Shown here piece by piece: positions 39,405-48,364 of a stretch of 64,000 nt of DNA. The translations under genes were made by a program, and so were the position numbers. The stretch is from the NCBI GenBank assembly GCA_041906185.1, contig JAYRJQ010000020.1, positions 43,390 through 107,389 on the forward strand, written 5' to 3'. This DNA comes from Roseateles_B sp041906185. Lineage in GTDB: Bacteria > Pseudomonadota > Gammaproteobacteria > Burkholderiales > Burkholderiaceae_C. Under the pieces are notes generated by a model. That model ran no database searches, was not told where the DNA came from, and was given only the letters and a program-made list of their open reading frames with translations. Every line of letters starts with the position of its first letter. Position 1 is the first letter of the stretch.

Positions 39405-40361
39405 TCAGACCGGGGCGTCGTCGCCCTTGTCCGTCTTCTTGATGCGCACCGGGCCACGCTTGCGCTCGGCGGGGGCGGCGGCGACCTTCTTGGCGACGGT
39501 TGCGCTGGCGTCGTCGGCCGGCTTGGCATCCTCGTCGAGGTCTTCCTGCTTGATGACGCGGGTGTAGGGCGCCAGGATCTGGACCAGCTGACCGTAGATG
39601 CGGGGGTTGCCTGCCACGATCTCACGCTGGTGCAGGAAGTCCGCCTCGCCCGTGAAGTTGCCCACCAGGCCACCGGCCTCGGCAATGATCAGCGAGCCTG
39701 CGGCCACGTCCCAGGGGTGCAGGCCGGTCTCGAAGAAGGCGTCGTAGTAGCCGGCGGCCACGTAGCACAGGTCCAGCGCGGCGGCGCCCGGGCGGCGCAG
39801 GCCGGCGCACTCCTGCATCACGGCCTCGAACATCTTCAGGTAGCGCTTGAAGTTGTCACCGCGTCGGAAGGGGAAGCCCGTGCCGATGAGCGCGTCGCTC
39901 ATGCGGGTGCGGCGCGAGACGCGCAGGCGGCGGTCGTTCAGGTAGGCGCCGCGGCCCTTGGTGGCGTAGAAAAGGTCGTTGCGGGTGGGGTCGTAGACCA
40001 CGGCCTGCTGCACCACACCGCGGTGGGCCAGGGCGATGGAGACCGCATACACGGGGAAGCCGTGGATGAAGTTGGTGGTGCCATCGAGCGGGTCGATGAT
40101 CCACTGGAATTCGGAGTGCTTGTTGCCGTGTTCACGGCCCGATTCTTCGGCGAGGATGCCGTGCTCGGGATAGGCCTGCAGCAGCGTCTCGATGATGAGC
40201 TGCTCGGCAGCCTGGTCCACCTCGGTCACGAAGTCGTTGGGCGACTTGCTGTTGATCTTCAGGATGTCGAGGTCCAGGGAGGCGCGGTTGATGATGGATC
40301 CCGCTGCACGGGCCGCCTTGATGGCGACGTTGAGCATGGGATGAAGAGAAGCTTGCGTCAT
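39405..40361 (-). CDS. suhB: SuhB, inositol-1-monophosphatase family protein
   Basis: This is 318 residues from the ATG at 40361; an ATG at 40337 fits the usual SuhB start better in length. The motifs DFVTEVDQAAE, LAEESG, WIIDPLDGTTNFIHGFP (metal site) and HPWDVAAGSLIIAEAGG are complete. The C-terminus has an extra Lys/Ala-rich tail of about 45 residues. In E. coli SuhB also helps rRNA antitermination with NusB. Confidence 0.94.
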   Translation of the reverse strand: MTQASLHPMLNVAIKAARAAGSIINRASLDLDILKINSKSPNDFVTEVDQAAEQLIIETLLQAYPEHGILAEESGREHGNKHSEFQWIIDPLDGTTNFIHGFPVYAVSIALAHRGVVQQAVVYDPTRNDLFYATKGRGAYLNDRRLRVSRRTRMSDALIGTGFPFRRGDNFKRYLKMFEAVMQECAGLRRPGAAALDLCYVAAGYYDAFFETGLHPWDVAAGSLIIAEAGGLVGNFTGEADFLHQREIVAGNPRIYGQLVQILAPYTRVIKQEDLDEDAKPADDASATVAKKVAAAPAERKRGPVRIKKTDKGDDAPV

Positions 40362-40478
40362 GCGTGAACCTGCAAACGAAAGAGGTGGACTGGCGAAGGA
40401 AAAGAGCGGGCGCTGCGTGGGGGTCCTGGGGACCGGCGGCGCTGAAACGGGTCGCTTGACGCTGGGGTCTGTCGACAC

Positions 40479-40508
40479 ATTACAGCCGGCCTCCACGGCG
40501 CGGATAAT
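40479..40508 (+). promoter_or_regulatory. Candidate sigma-70 promoter for trmJ
   Basis: ATTACA at 40479-40484 and GATAAT at 40503-40508 are 18 bases apart, each matching consensus at four to five positions. The start codon of trmJ lies 23 bases after the -10 box. A TTGACG further upstream at about 40456 lacks a matching -10. Confidence 0.5.
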
Positions 40509-40531
40509 CAGCCATTTTAGCCGAGAACCCC

Positions 40532-41302
40532 ATGTCCGCCAGCGTGGAATCCACACGATTTGTCCTGATTCAGACCAGCCACCCCGGCAACGTCGGGGCC
40601 ACGGCCCGGGCGATGAAGGTGATGGGCTTCTCCGAGCTGGTGCTGGTGCGCCCCCGCTTCGCCGACGTGCTGAGCCAGGAAGACACCATCGCGATGGCCA
40701 GCGGCGCTGCCGACATCCTCGCCCGCGCCCGCATCGTCGAGACGCTGGAGGAGGCGCTGGAGGGCGTCACCTTCGCCTGCGCCACGGCCATGACGCCGCG
40801 GGACTTCGGCCCGCCCACCTCGGCCCCGCGCCCGCTGTTCGCCGAGCTGGCGACGTCGGGGCACAAGCTGGGCCTCGTCTTCGGCTCCGAGCGCTACGGC
40901 ATGAGCAATGAGGACGTCTACCGCTGCCATGCCGTGCTCTCGATTCCGACGCATCCCGAGTACGGCTCGCTGAACCTCTCGCAGGCCGTGCAGCTGCTGG
41001 CCTACGAATGGCGTCAGGCGCTGGGTGGCTTCGGGGTCGAGGCCCGCACGGCGGATCCGCAGCTGGCCGACGGCCGGGCGGTGCAGGGGCTGCTGGCGCA
41101 TCTGCAGGAGGCGCTGGAGCACATCGGTTACCTCGACCCGGCTGCGCCGAAGAAGCTGATGCCGCGCCTGAACCAGCTCTTCAACCGCGCGCAGCTCACG
41201 CAGGAGGAGGTCCACATCCTGCGCGGCATGGCCCGCAGCATGCTGCGCCTGCAGGGGCCGGGTGCCGGGGTGGCTGCACGCCAGGAGACGCCGGAGGACT
41301 GA
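40532..41302 (+). CDS. trmJ: TrmJ, tRNA (cytidine/uridine-2'-O-)-methyltransferase
   Basis: This is a 256-residue SpoU/TrmH-type knotted methyltransferase. It has LIQTSHPGNVGATARAMKVMGF at the N-terminus and the SAM-binding knot motifs LVFGSERYGMSNEDVYRCHAVLSIPTHPEYGSLNLSQAVQLLAYEWR. A C-terminal helical tail with LNQLFNRAQLTQEEVHILRGMARSM is typical of TrmJ. It methylates ribose 32 of tRNAs. Divergent from suhB. Confidence 0.95.
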   Translation: MSASVESTRFVLIQTSHPGNVGATARAMKVMGFSELVLVRPRFADVLSQEDTIAMASGAADILARARIVETLEEALEGVTFACATAMTPRDFGPPTSAPRPLFAELATSGHKLGLVFGSERYGMSNEDVYRCHAVLSIPTHPEYGSLNLSQAVQLLAYEWRQALGGFGVEARTADPQLADGRAVQGLLAHLQEALEHIGYLDPAAPKKLMPRLNQLFNRAQLTQEEVHILRGMARSMLRLQGPGAGVAARQETPED

Positions 41303-41390
41303 CTCTTCTGCCAAGTCCCCACGCCCACCCGCCCGGCACCTCGCCGCTACACTGGCGCTCCCTTGTCCCTGACACCCCGGCCCCATCACC

Positions 41391-42158
41391 ATGTTCAAGC
41401 GCCTGCGTGAAGACATCCAGCTGATCCTCGAGCGCGACCCCGCCGCGCGCAGCAGCTGGGAGGTGCTGACCTGTTATCCCGGCCTGCACGCCCTGGTGAT
41501 GCACCGCCGCGCGCACTGGTGCTGGACGCACGGGCTCAAGTGGCTCGGCCGCTTCATCTCGCACCTCTCGCGCTTCCTCACGGGCATCGAGATCCATCCC
41601 GGTGCCACGATCGCCCGCCGCGTGTTCATCGACCACGGCATGGGCATCGTCATCGGCGAGATGGCCGAGATCGGCGAGGGTTGCACCATCTACCAGGGCG
41701 TGACGCTCGGCGGGACCTCGCTCATCAAGGGTGCCAAGCGCCATCCGACGCTGGAGCCCGGCGTGATCGTCGGGGCGAATGCCTGCGTGCTCGGCGGCTT
41801 CACCGTCGGGGCCGGGGCCCGCATCGGCTCCGGCGCCGTGGTGACCAAGCCCGTGCCGGCCGGCGCGACGGCGGTGGGCAACCCGGCACGCATCATCGAG
41901 GCGCAGGCGGATGCCGAGCGCGAGGCGGCCGCGGCACGCATGGGCTTCTCGGCTTATGGCGTGACGCAGGGCGACGACCCGGTGGCGCTGGCCATGAAGG
42001 GGCTGATCGACAACGCCGCCGGCCACGAGCACCAGATCACGCTGCTGTGGCAGGCCATTGCCAAGCTGTCCGAGTCGCAGCGCAGCGACTGCGTGCCCCA
42101 GGACGCCCAGCAGGCCGAGTGCTTCGACGCCGCGTCGCTGAGCCGGCTCGTCAAGTAG
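41391..42158 (+). CDS. cysE: Serine O-acetyltransferase
   Basis: This 255-residue protein has an N-terminal helical region and then a left-handed beta-helix (IHPGATIARRVFIDHGMGIVIGEMAEIGEGCTIYQGVTLGGTS). The catalytic Asp-His pair lies in FIDHGMG. KRHPTLEPGVIVGANACVLGGFTVGAGARIGSGAVV continues the hexapeptide repeats. It makes O-acetylserine for cysteine synthesis. The C-terminal tail is extended. A TACACT box lies at 41348-41353. Confidence 0.95.
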   Translation: MFKRLREDIQLILERDPAARSSWEVLTCYPGLHALVMHRRAHWCWTHGLKWLGRFISHLSRFLTGIEIHPGATIARRVFIDHGMGIVIGEMAEIGEGCTIYQGVTLGGTSLIKGAKRHPTLEPGVIVGANACVLGGFTVGAGARIGSGAVVTKPVPAGATAVGNPARIIEAQADAEREAAAARMGFSAYGVTQGDDPVALAMKGLIDNAAGHEHQITLLWQAIAKLSESQRSDCVPQDAQQAECFDAASLSRLVK

Positions 42159-42179
42159 CCGCGGCGAGTCGGCAAGAGA

Positions 42180-42202
42180 AAAGGGCGCCTCGGGCGCCCT
42201 TT
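42180..42202. terminator. Bidirectional terminator between cysE and mog
   Basis: AAAGGGCGCC and GGCGCCCTTT pair perfectly around a 3-base loop. The minus strand continues TTTCTCTT and the plus strand TTTGTC, so it can serve both convergent genes. Confidence 0.8.
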
Positions 42203-42222
42203 GTCATGGGGTCGTGTGACCC

Positions 42223-42843
42223 TCAGGCCACCGGACGAGGGCGGATGGCGCTCTTGGGCCGGAAGGCCTTGATGCGTTCGTCCCGCGTCTCGAGATAAGG
42301 GCCGCCGATGAGGTCGATGCAGTAGGGCACGGCCGCGAAGATGCCACTCACGAGGACCTCGCCCTCGGGGGAGCGCAGACCTTCGAGCGTCTCGGCGATG
42401 CTCTTGGGCTGGCCGGGCAGGTTCAGGATCAGCGCCTGGCCGCGGATCACCGCCGTCTGACGCGACAGGATGGCCGTCGGCACGAAGCGCAGCGAGATCT
42501 GCCGCATCTGCTCGCCGAAGCCGGGCATCTCCCGATCGGCCACGTCCAGCGTGGCGTCGGGCGTGACGTCGCGCGGGGCCGGGCCCGTGCCGCCGGTGGT
42601 CAGCACCAGATCGCAGCGGGCGTCATCCACCAGCTCCCGCAGCGTGGCGGCGATCAGCGGGCGCTCGTCCGGAATGAGCCGGGCCTCGAAGTGCAGCGGG
42701 TTGAGCAGGGCGGCGCCCAGCCAGTCCTTCAGCGCGGGCAGGCCCTTGTCCTCGTAGACGCCGGTGGACGCGCGGTCCGAGACCGACACGATCCCGATGC
42801 GGACCGGCTCGAAGCCCGGTGCCACGGCCGTGGGCTCACTCAT
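42223..42843 (-). CDS. mog: MogA-type molybdopterin adenylyltransferase
   Basis: This is 206 residues from the ATG at 42843, overlapping the darP stop by 8 bases. It has RIGIVSVSDRASTGVYEDKGLPAL, CDLVLTTGGTGPAPRDVTPDATLDVADREMPGFGEQMR and LNLPGQPKSIAETL, the MoCF_biosynth motifs including the GGTG loop and Asp. It adenylylates molybdopterin before molybdate insertion. Confidence 0.93.
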   Translation of the reverse strand: MSEPTAVAPGFEPVRIGIVSVSDRASTGVYEDKGLPALKDWLGAALLNPLHFEARLIPDERPLIAATLRELVDDARCDLVLTTGGTGPAPRDVTPDATLDVADREMPGFGEQMRQISLRFVPTAILSRQTAVIRGQALILNLPGQPKSIAETLEGLRSPEGEVLVSGIFAAVPYCIDLIGGPYLETRDERIKAFRPKSAIRPRPVA

Positions 42844-43408
42844 CGCCGTCGCCTTCCAGCACGTCGTCCGAGGCGTCCTGCGCCACGCGCTTGGCCTCGG
42901 CCTTGATGAACTGGAACAGCTCGCGGAAGGCGCGGCCGCTGCGCTGCTCGGGGGCGGCCGAGGCGTCCTTGCGCGCGGCGCGCACGAGGCTGCGCAGCTG
43001 CTGCACGTCCACGCCGGGGTGCGCGGCGATGAAGTCCTGCAGCGCGTCGTCCTGCGCCAGCAGGCGCTCGCGCCAGGCTTCGCTCTCATGCAAGGTGAGG
43101 CTGTCCTGCGCGCGGCCCAGCTTGAAGTCGGCCACGGCCTGGCGCACCGGTTCGGCGTCGATCTTGCGCATCAGCTTGCCCAGGTACTGCATCTGCCGGC
43201 GTCGGCCTTCGAAGTTGGTGATCTTCTTGGCGGCCTTGATGGCGTCGAGCAGGATCTCGGGCAGCTGGAGCGGCTCGAGGCGGCTGGCGGGCAGCGTCAG
43301 CAGGTCCTCGCCCAGCGACTGCAGGTCGTGCATCTCGCGCTTGAGCTGGGTCTTGCTGGGGCGGCTGAAGTCGTCGTCAGCGCCGGTGTCGTCGTAGGAA
43401 TGGTGCAT
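42836..43408 (-). CDS. darP: DarP/YjgA-type ribosome-associated protein (DUF615)
   Basis: This 190-residue, strongly charged helical protein has the DUF615 signatures SRPSKTQLKREMHDLQSLGEDLLTLP, IKAAKKITNFEGRRRQMQYLGKLMR, WRERLLAQDDALQDFI and FRELFQFIKA. In E. coli it helps late 50S assembly. It is divergent from pmbA. Confidence 0.94.
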   Translation of the reverse strand: MHHSYDDTGADDDFSRPSKTQLKREMHDLQSLGEDLLTLPASRLEPLQLPEILLDAIKAAKKITNFEGRRRQMQYLGKLMRKIDAEPVRQAVADFKLGRAQDSLTLHESEAWRERLLAQDDALQDFIAAHPGVDVQQLRSLVRAARKDASAAPEQRSGRAFRELFQFIKAEAKRVAQDASDDVLEGDGDE

Positions 43409-43527
43409 GGGGGCTCGATACGGCAGGGGCGTCGCCCGTGTCCGCCAGGATGCGGCGGCCGGGGCGCCAAGCCTCGTATGATAGTCGCCCACCCTGGCTG
43501 CATGCCGGTTTGACCTCATCCCTGCCC

Positions 43528-44928
43528 ATGTCCAACACCCACGCCAAGCCCTCCGACTCCAGCGCCCATGCCGTGCACGGTTTCGCCTACAGCCAGGACC
43601 AGTTCCGCCAGTTGGTGGAAGACGCCTTGAACGAGGCCCGCCGCCTGGGCGCCAGTGACGCCGGCGCCGAGGTGTCCGAGGGCTGCGGCCTGTCGGTCTC
43701 GGTTCGCCAGGGCGAGCTCGAGAACGTCGAGCGCAACCGGGACAAGACGCTGGGCATCTCCGTGTATGTCGGCCAGCGCCGCGGCAATGCCAGCACCTCG
43801 GACTTCTCCCCGAAGGCGCTCAAGGACACCGTCCGCGCGGCCTTCGACATCGCCCGCTTCACCGCCGAGGACGCCTTCGCCGGGCTGCCGGACGCGCAAG
43901 ACCTGGCCCTGGACGCCAGCCAGCGCCCGGAGCTGGACCTCTTCCATCCCTGGGATCTCGACGCCGAGACCGCTGCCCAGCTGGCCCTGCGCTGCGAGGC
44001 CGCCACCTTCGCGACGGACCGCCGCATCACCAATTCCGAAGGCGCGGCCGTGTCTGCGCAGCAATCGCACTTCATCGCCGGCAACACGCGCGGCTTCATG
44101 GGCGGCTATGCCAGCTCGCGTCACACGCTCTCGGTGGCGCCCATCGCCGGCCGGGGCGCGGGCATGCAGCGCGATGCCTGGTACAGCTCCATGCGTGCGG
44201 CCGCGGACCTGGCCTCGCCGGAAGCCATCGGCCGCTATGCCGCCGAGCGCGCGCTCTCGCGCCTCAAGGCCCGCCGCGTGAAGACGGCCGAGGTGCCGGT
44301 GCTGTTCGAATCCACGGTGGCGGCCGGTCTGCTGGGTGCGCTGGTGCAGGCGACGAGCGGCGGGGCCCTCTACCGCAAGGCCAGCTTCCTGCTGGACAGC
44401 CTGGGCACGCCGGTGCTGGCCTCGCACATCGACGTGCGCGAGGATCCGCACGAACTCAAGGGCAAGGGCAGCACCCCGTTCGACGACGAGGGCGTGAGCA
44501 CCCGCCCGCGCAGCGTCGTGGAGGCTGGCGTGCTGCAGGGCTATTTCCTCTCGACCTACTCCGCCCGCAAGCTGGGCCTGCGCACCACCGGCCATGCCGG
44601 CGGCTCGCACAACCTGCACATGACTAGCCGCCTCACGGCGCCGGGCGATGACCTCCCGACCATGCTGCGCCGCCTCGGCACCGGTCTCTTCGTGACCGAG
44701 CTGATGGGGCAGGGCGTCAACTACGTCACCGGGGACTATTCGCGCGGTGCGAGCGGCTACTGGGTCGAGAACGGCGAGATCGCGTTCCCGGTCCACGAGG
44801 TGACCATCGCCGGCAACATGCGGCAGATGTTCCAGGACATCCTGGGCATCGGCAACGACGTCTACACGCTCGGCAGCAAGAGCGTGGGCTCGGTGCTCAT
44901 CTCGCGCATGAAGCTCGCCGGCGCCTGA
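43528..44928 (+). CDS. pmbA: PmbA/TldE metalloprotease subunit
   Basis: This is 466 residues from the ATG at 43528; a longer frame begins upstream without family residues. Landmarks are VSVRQGELENVERNRDKTLGISVYVGQRRGNASTSD, TNSEGAAVSAQQS, VLFESTVAAGLLGALVQATSGGALYRKASFL, DDEGVSTRPRSVVEAGVLQGYFLSTYSARKLGL and the terminal SVLISRMKLAGA. TldE lacks the zinc site of TldD and partners it. A TATGAT -10 box lies at 43477-43482, and a terminator follows the gene. Confidence 0.95.
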   Translation: MSNTHAKPSDSSAHAVHGFAYSQDQFRQLVEDALNEARRLGASDAGAEVSEGCGLSVSVRQGELENVERNRDKTLGISVYVGQRRGNASTSDFSPKALKDTVRAAFDIARFTAEDAFAGLPDAQDLALDASQRPELDLFHPWDLDAETAAQLALRCEAATFATDRRITNSEGAAVSAQQSHFIAGNTRGFMGGYASSRHTLSVAPIAGRGAGMQRDAWYSSMRAAADLASPEAIGRYAAERALSRLKARRVKTAEVPVLFESTVAAGLLGALVQATSGGALYRKASFLLDSLGTPVLASHIDVREDPHELKGKGSTPFDDEGVSTRPRSVVEAGVLQGYFLSTYSARKLGLRTTGHAGGSHNLHMTSRLTAPGDDLPTMLRRLGTGLFVTELMGQGVNYVTGDYSRGASGYWVENGEIAFPVHEVTIAGNMRQMFQDILGIGNDVYTLGSKSVGSVLISRMKLAGA

Positions 44929-44951
44929 GCGGCCCGCCACGCCTCCCACTT

Positions 44952-44984
44952 GACGGCCCGCTCGATGCGGGCCGTCGGCTTTTC
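44952..44984 (+). terminator. Terminator downstream of pmbA
   Basis: GACGGCCCGC and GCGGGCCGTC form a 10-bp stem around TCGAT, followed by GGCTTTTC. It lies 23 bases after the pmbA stop. Confidence 0.8.
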
Positions 44985-45090
44985 AGCGAGGCCTCTTCGT
45001 AGATTCGCCAGCGATTTGCCGCACTTTTTCGGCGGTATCTCAGCTCCATGAAAGCCTCGTTTCAGCCAGTTTTCAGACTGAGCGGGCGAT

Positions 45091-45104
45091 GCACGATTTC
45101 GTGC
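45091..45104. promoter_or_regulatory. Palindrome in the promoter region of the TRAP binding-protein gene
   Basis: GCACGA-TT-TCGTGC is a perfect 6-bp inverted repeat, 107 bases before the start codon and about 47 bases upstream of a TAGAAT box at 45151-45156. It is a candidate operator for the downstream gene. Confidence 0.4.
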
Positions 45105-45210
45105 GCTCGTTCACGGGTTTGTACCTGTCAGCACCCTGGAGGGGCACTCCTAGAATCATTTTCGACCTCGGTTTTCCCCCTGTGTTTGATCCCATTTCTA
45201 GGAGTCGTGT

Positions 45211-46293
45211 ATGGAACGTCGTTCCTTCGTGAAGCAGGCTGGCCTGGCAGGTGTTCTGGCAGCCGCTTCGGCACCGGCCATCGTGCACGCGCAAGCGAAT
45301 ATCCGCTGGCGCCTGGCATCGAGCTTCCCCAAGTCCCTGGACACCATCTTCGGTGCGGCCGATGTCTTCGCGAAGAAGGTCTCGGAGATGACGGGCGGCA
45401 AGTTCCAGGTCTCGGTGCATGCCGGTGGCGAGCTGATGCCCCCGTTCGGCGTGGTGGACGGCGTGCAGAACGGCACCGTCGAGATGGCCCACACGGCGCC
45501 TTACTACTTCTTCGGCAAGGACGAGACCTTCGCGCTCGGCTGCGCGGTGCCCTTCGGCCTGAACAGCCGCCAGATGTCCGCTTGGATGGTGGAAGGCAAC
45601 GGCCTGAAGCTGATGCGCGAGTTCTATCGCAACTACAACATCATCAATTTCCTGGGCGGCAATACCGGGGCGCAGATGGGCGGCTGGTATCGCAAGGAAA
45701 TCAAGTCCGTGGCCGACATCAAGGGCATGAAGATGCGCATCGGCGGTTTTGCCGGCCGCGTGCTCGAGCGCATGGGCGGCGTGCCGCAGAACATCCCGGG
45801 CGGTGAAATCTATTCCGCGCTGGAAAAGGGCACCATCGACGCCGCCGAATGGGTCGGCCCCTATGACGACCAGAAGCTGGGTTTCAACAAGGTCGCCCCG
45901 AACTATTACTACCCCGGCTGGTGGGAAGGCGGCCCGCAGCTGGACTTCTACATCAACACCAAGGCCTACGACGGCCTGAGTGCCGAGTACAAGGCCATCG
46001 TGGAATGCGCCGCCGCGCAGGCCCACATCGACATGCAGGCCAAGTACGACGCCAAGAACCCGCAGGCCCTCAAGAGCCTGGTGGGCTCGGGCACCAAGCT
46101 GTTCAAGTTCCCGCGTGACGTGATGGACCTGGCCTTCAAGGAATCGATGGCCATCTACAGCGAGCTGTCCGCCAAGAACCCGAACTGGAAGAAGGTCTAC
46201 GAAGACATGGCTGCCTTCCGCCGTGACCAGAACCTGTGGTTCCGCTTCGCCGAGGCCGGCTTCGACGACTTCATGCAAGCCCAGAAGCTCTGA
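45211..46293 (+). CDS. TRAP transporter substrate-binding protein (DctP family, TakP-like)
   Basis: This 360-residue protein has AGGAG before the ATG. The N-terminus MERRSFVKQAG plus a hydrophobic core and AxA-type site suggests Tat export. Family landmarks are ELMPPFGVVDGVQNGTVEMAHTAPYYFFGKD, IGGFAGRVLERMGGVPQNIPGGEIYSALEKGTIDAAEWVGPYDDQKLGF and YYYPGWWEGGPQLDFYI. The WVGPYDD and PGWWEGG motifs are typical of the TakP-type binders of 2-oxo or hydroxy acids. A terminator follows at once, so no DctQ/DctM subunits are encoded with it. Confidence 0.88.
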   Translation: MERRSFVKQAGLAGVLAAASAPAIVHAQANIRWRLASSFPKSLDTIFGAADVFAKKVSEMTGGKFQVSVHAGGELMPPFGVVDGVQNGTVEMAHTAPYYFFGKDETFALGCAVPFGLNSRQMSAWMVEGNGLKLMREFYRNYNIINFLGGNTGAQMGGWYRKEIKSVADIKGMKMRIGGFAGRVLERMGGVPQNIPGGEIYSALEKGTIDAAEWVGPYDDQKLGFNKVAPNYYYPGWWEGGPQLDFYINTKAYDGLSAEYKAIVECAAAQAHIDMQAKYDAKNPQALKSLVGSGTKLFKFPRDVMDLAFKESMAIYSELSAKNPNWKKVYEDMAAFRRDQNLWFRFAEAGFDDFMQAQKL

Positions 46294-46338
46294 CCGGCAC
46301 CCGGCAGCCGGCGCCCGAGGCGCCGGCCCCGCCCCCGC

Positions 46339-46370
46339 AACCCCCACGCCGCAAGGCCTGGGGGTTTTTC
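46339..46370 (+). terminator. Terminator after the TRAP binding-protein gene
   Basis: AACCCCC and GGGGGTT form a stem over a 14-base loop and run into TTTTTC. It lies 46 bases past the stop at 46293 and isolates this gene from aceA. Confidence 0.85.
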
Positions 46371-46743
46371 ATTGGGCGCGTGGAAATTCCACATCGAGAA
46401 ACCATTTGACTGTTTGGGCGCCGTGGCAGCGACTTCAGCGCAGCGGGCGGACGAATCGCTCCCGCAGTGCGAAATGGCGTGATTTGCCAGGACGGCATTA
46501 GGCCTCATTTTTCACGATGCGCAATTGCCGTTTCAGATCGCAAAATGCCGGCCTGCTGCGGCGCAGCAAGATTTCTCATGATGGCAAAAATCATTTTGCA
46601 ATATGGAATTCAAACGGTAAGTCATTGATTTTAAAAGGAAAGATTTTTAGTCTTATATAAGACATAAGTCACCACAAACGCTGGGCAAAGGTCTAGATTT
46701 GAGTCCAACGAGTTCTTCGTTTCACATCCACCAGGAGCTAAGC
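46371..46743 (+). promoter_or_regulatory. AT-rich regulatory region of aceA
   Basis: This 373-bp non-coding stretch is clearly more AT-rich than its neighbours. It holds GCAAAA-ATCA-TTTTGC (46584-46599), further single GCAA/TTGC half-sites (near 46520 and 46540), and a perfect 14-bp palindrome GTCTTATATAAGAC (46650-46663) that includes a -10-like TATAT/TATAAG. TTTGCAA-type sites are bound by RamB/ScfR-like regulators of aceA in other bacteria, so acetate or fatty-acid control is plausible. The ribosome-binding site AGGAG lies 7 bases before the ATG. Confidence 0.6.
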
Positions 46744-48042
<1,299 letters not shown>

Positions 48043-48099
48043 TCTGCCGCCCCCCGCGGACGCCCGGCTCGAGCCCGGGCGCCTGCCGGACCTGAAGGC

Positions 48100-48132
48100 A
48101 AGGCCTGACCCCGCGAGGTGTCAGGCCTTTTT
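48100..48132 (+). terminator. Terminator downstream of aceA
   Basis: AAGGCCTGAC and GTCAGGCCTT form a perfect 10-bp stem with a 10-base loop, followed by TTTTTGC. It lies 58 bases past the aceA stop. Confidence 0.9.
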
Positions 48133-48200
48133 GCTTTCGTGGATCCCTGCAGCGAGTCCATCGCCGAGCGAGCGGCTGGCATGACCGATCGTTGGCAGAG

Positions 48201-48290
48201 CCGGGTGGCGGGTGGGCGTGATCGCGCAGGGGAAGGAGGAGGGCCGGCGGCCCGGGGGACACGGCTTGATCACGTCCACCCGCCACCCGG
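48201..48290. repeat. Long inverted repeat (23-bp arms, 44-bp loop) between aceA and the alcohol dehydrogenase gene
   Basis: The left arm 48201-48223 (CCGGGTGGCGGGTGGGCGTG plus ATC) and the right arm 48268-48290 pair along 23 bp with a single mismatch. The loop contains a smaller GGGCC...GGCCC stem. No T-tract, target-site duplication or transposase is visible. The 322-bp stretch 48043-48364 holds no gene; only the aceA terminator and this element are seen. Confidence 0.9.
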
Positions 48291-48364
48291 CGGTCGCTCG
48301 CTGTTCGCGGGAGGGGCTGGCACGCACCGTTGAACGGGCGCGCTGCCCGACGGTCGCCAGCTCA

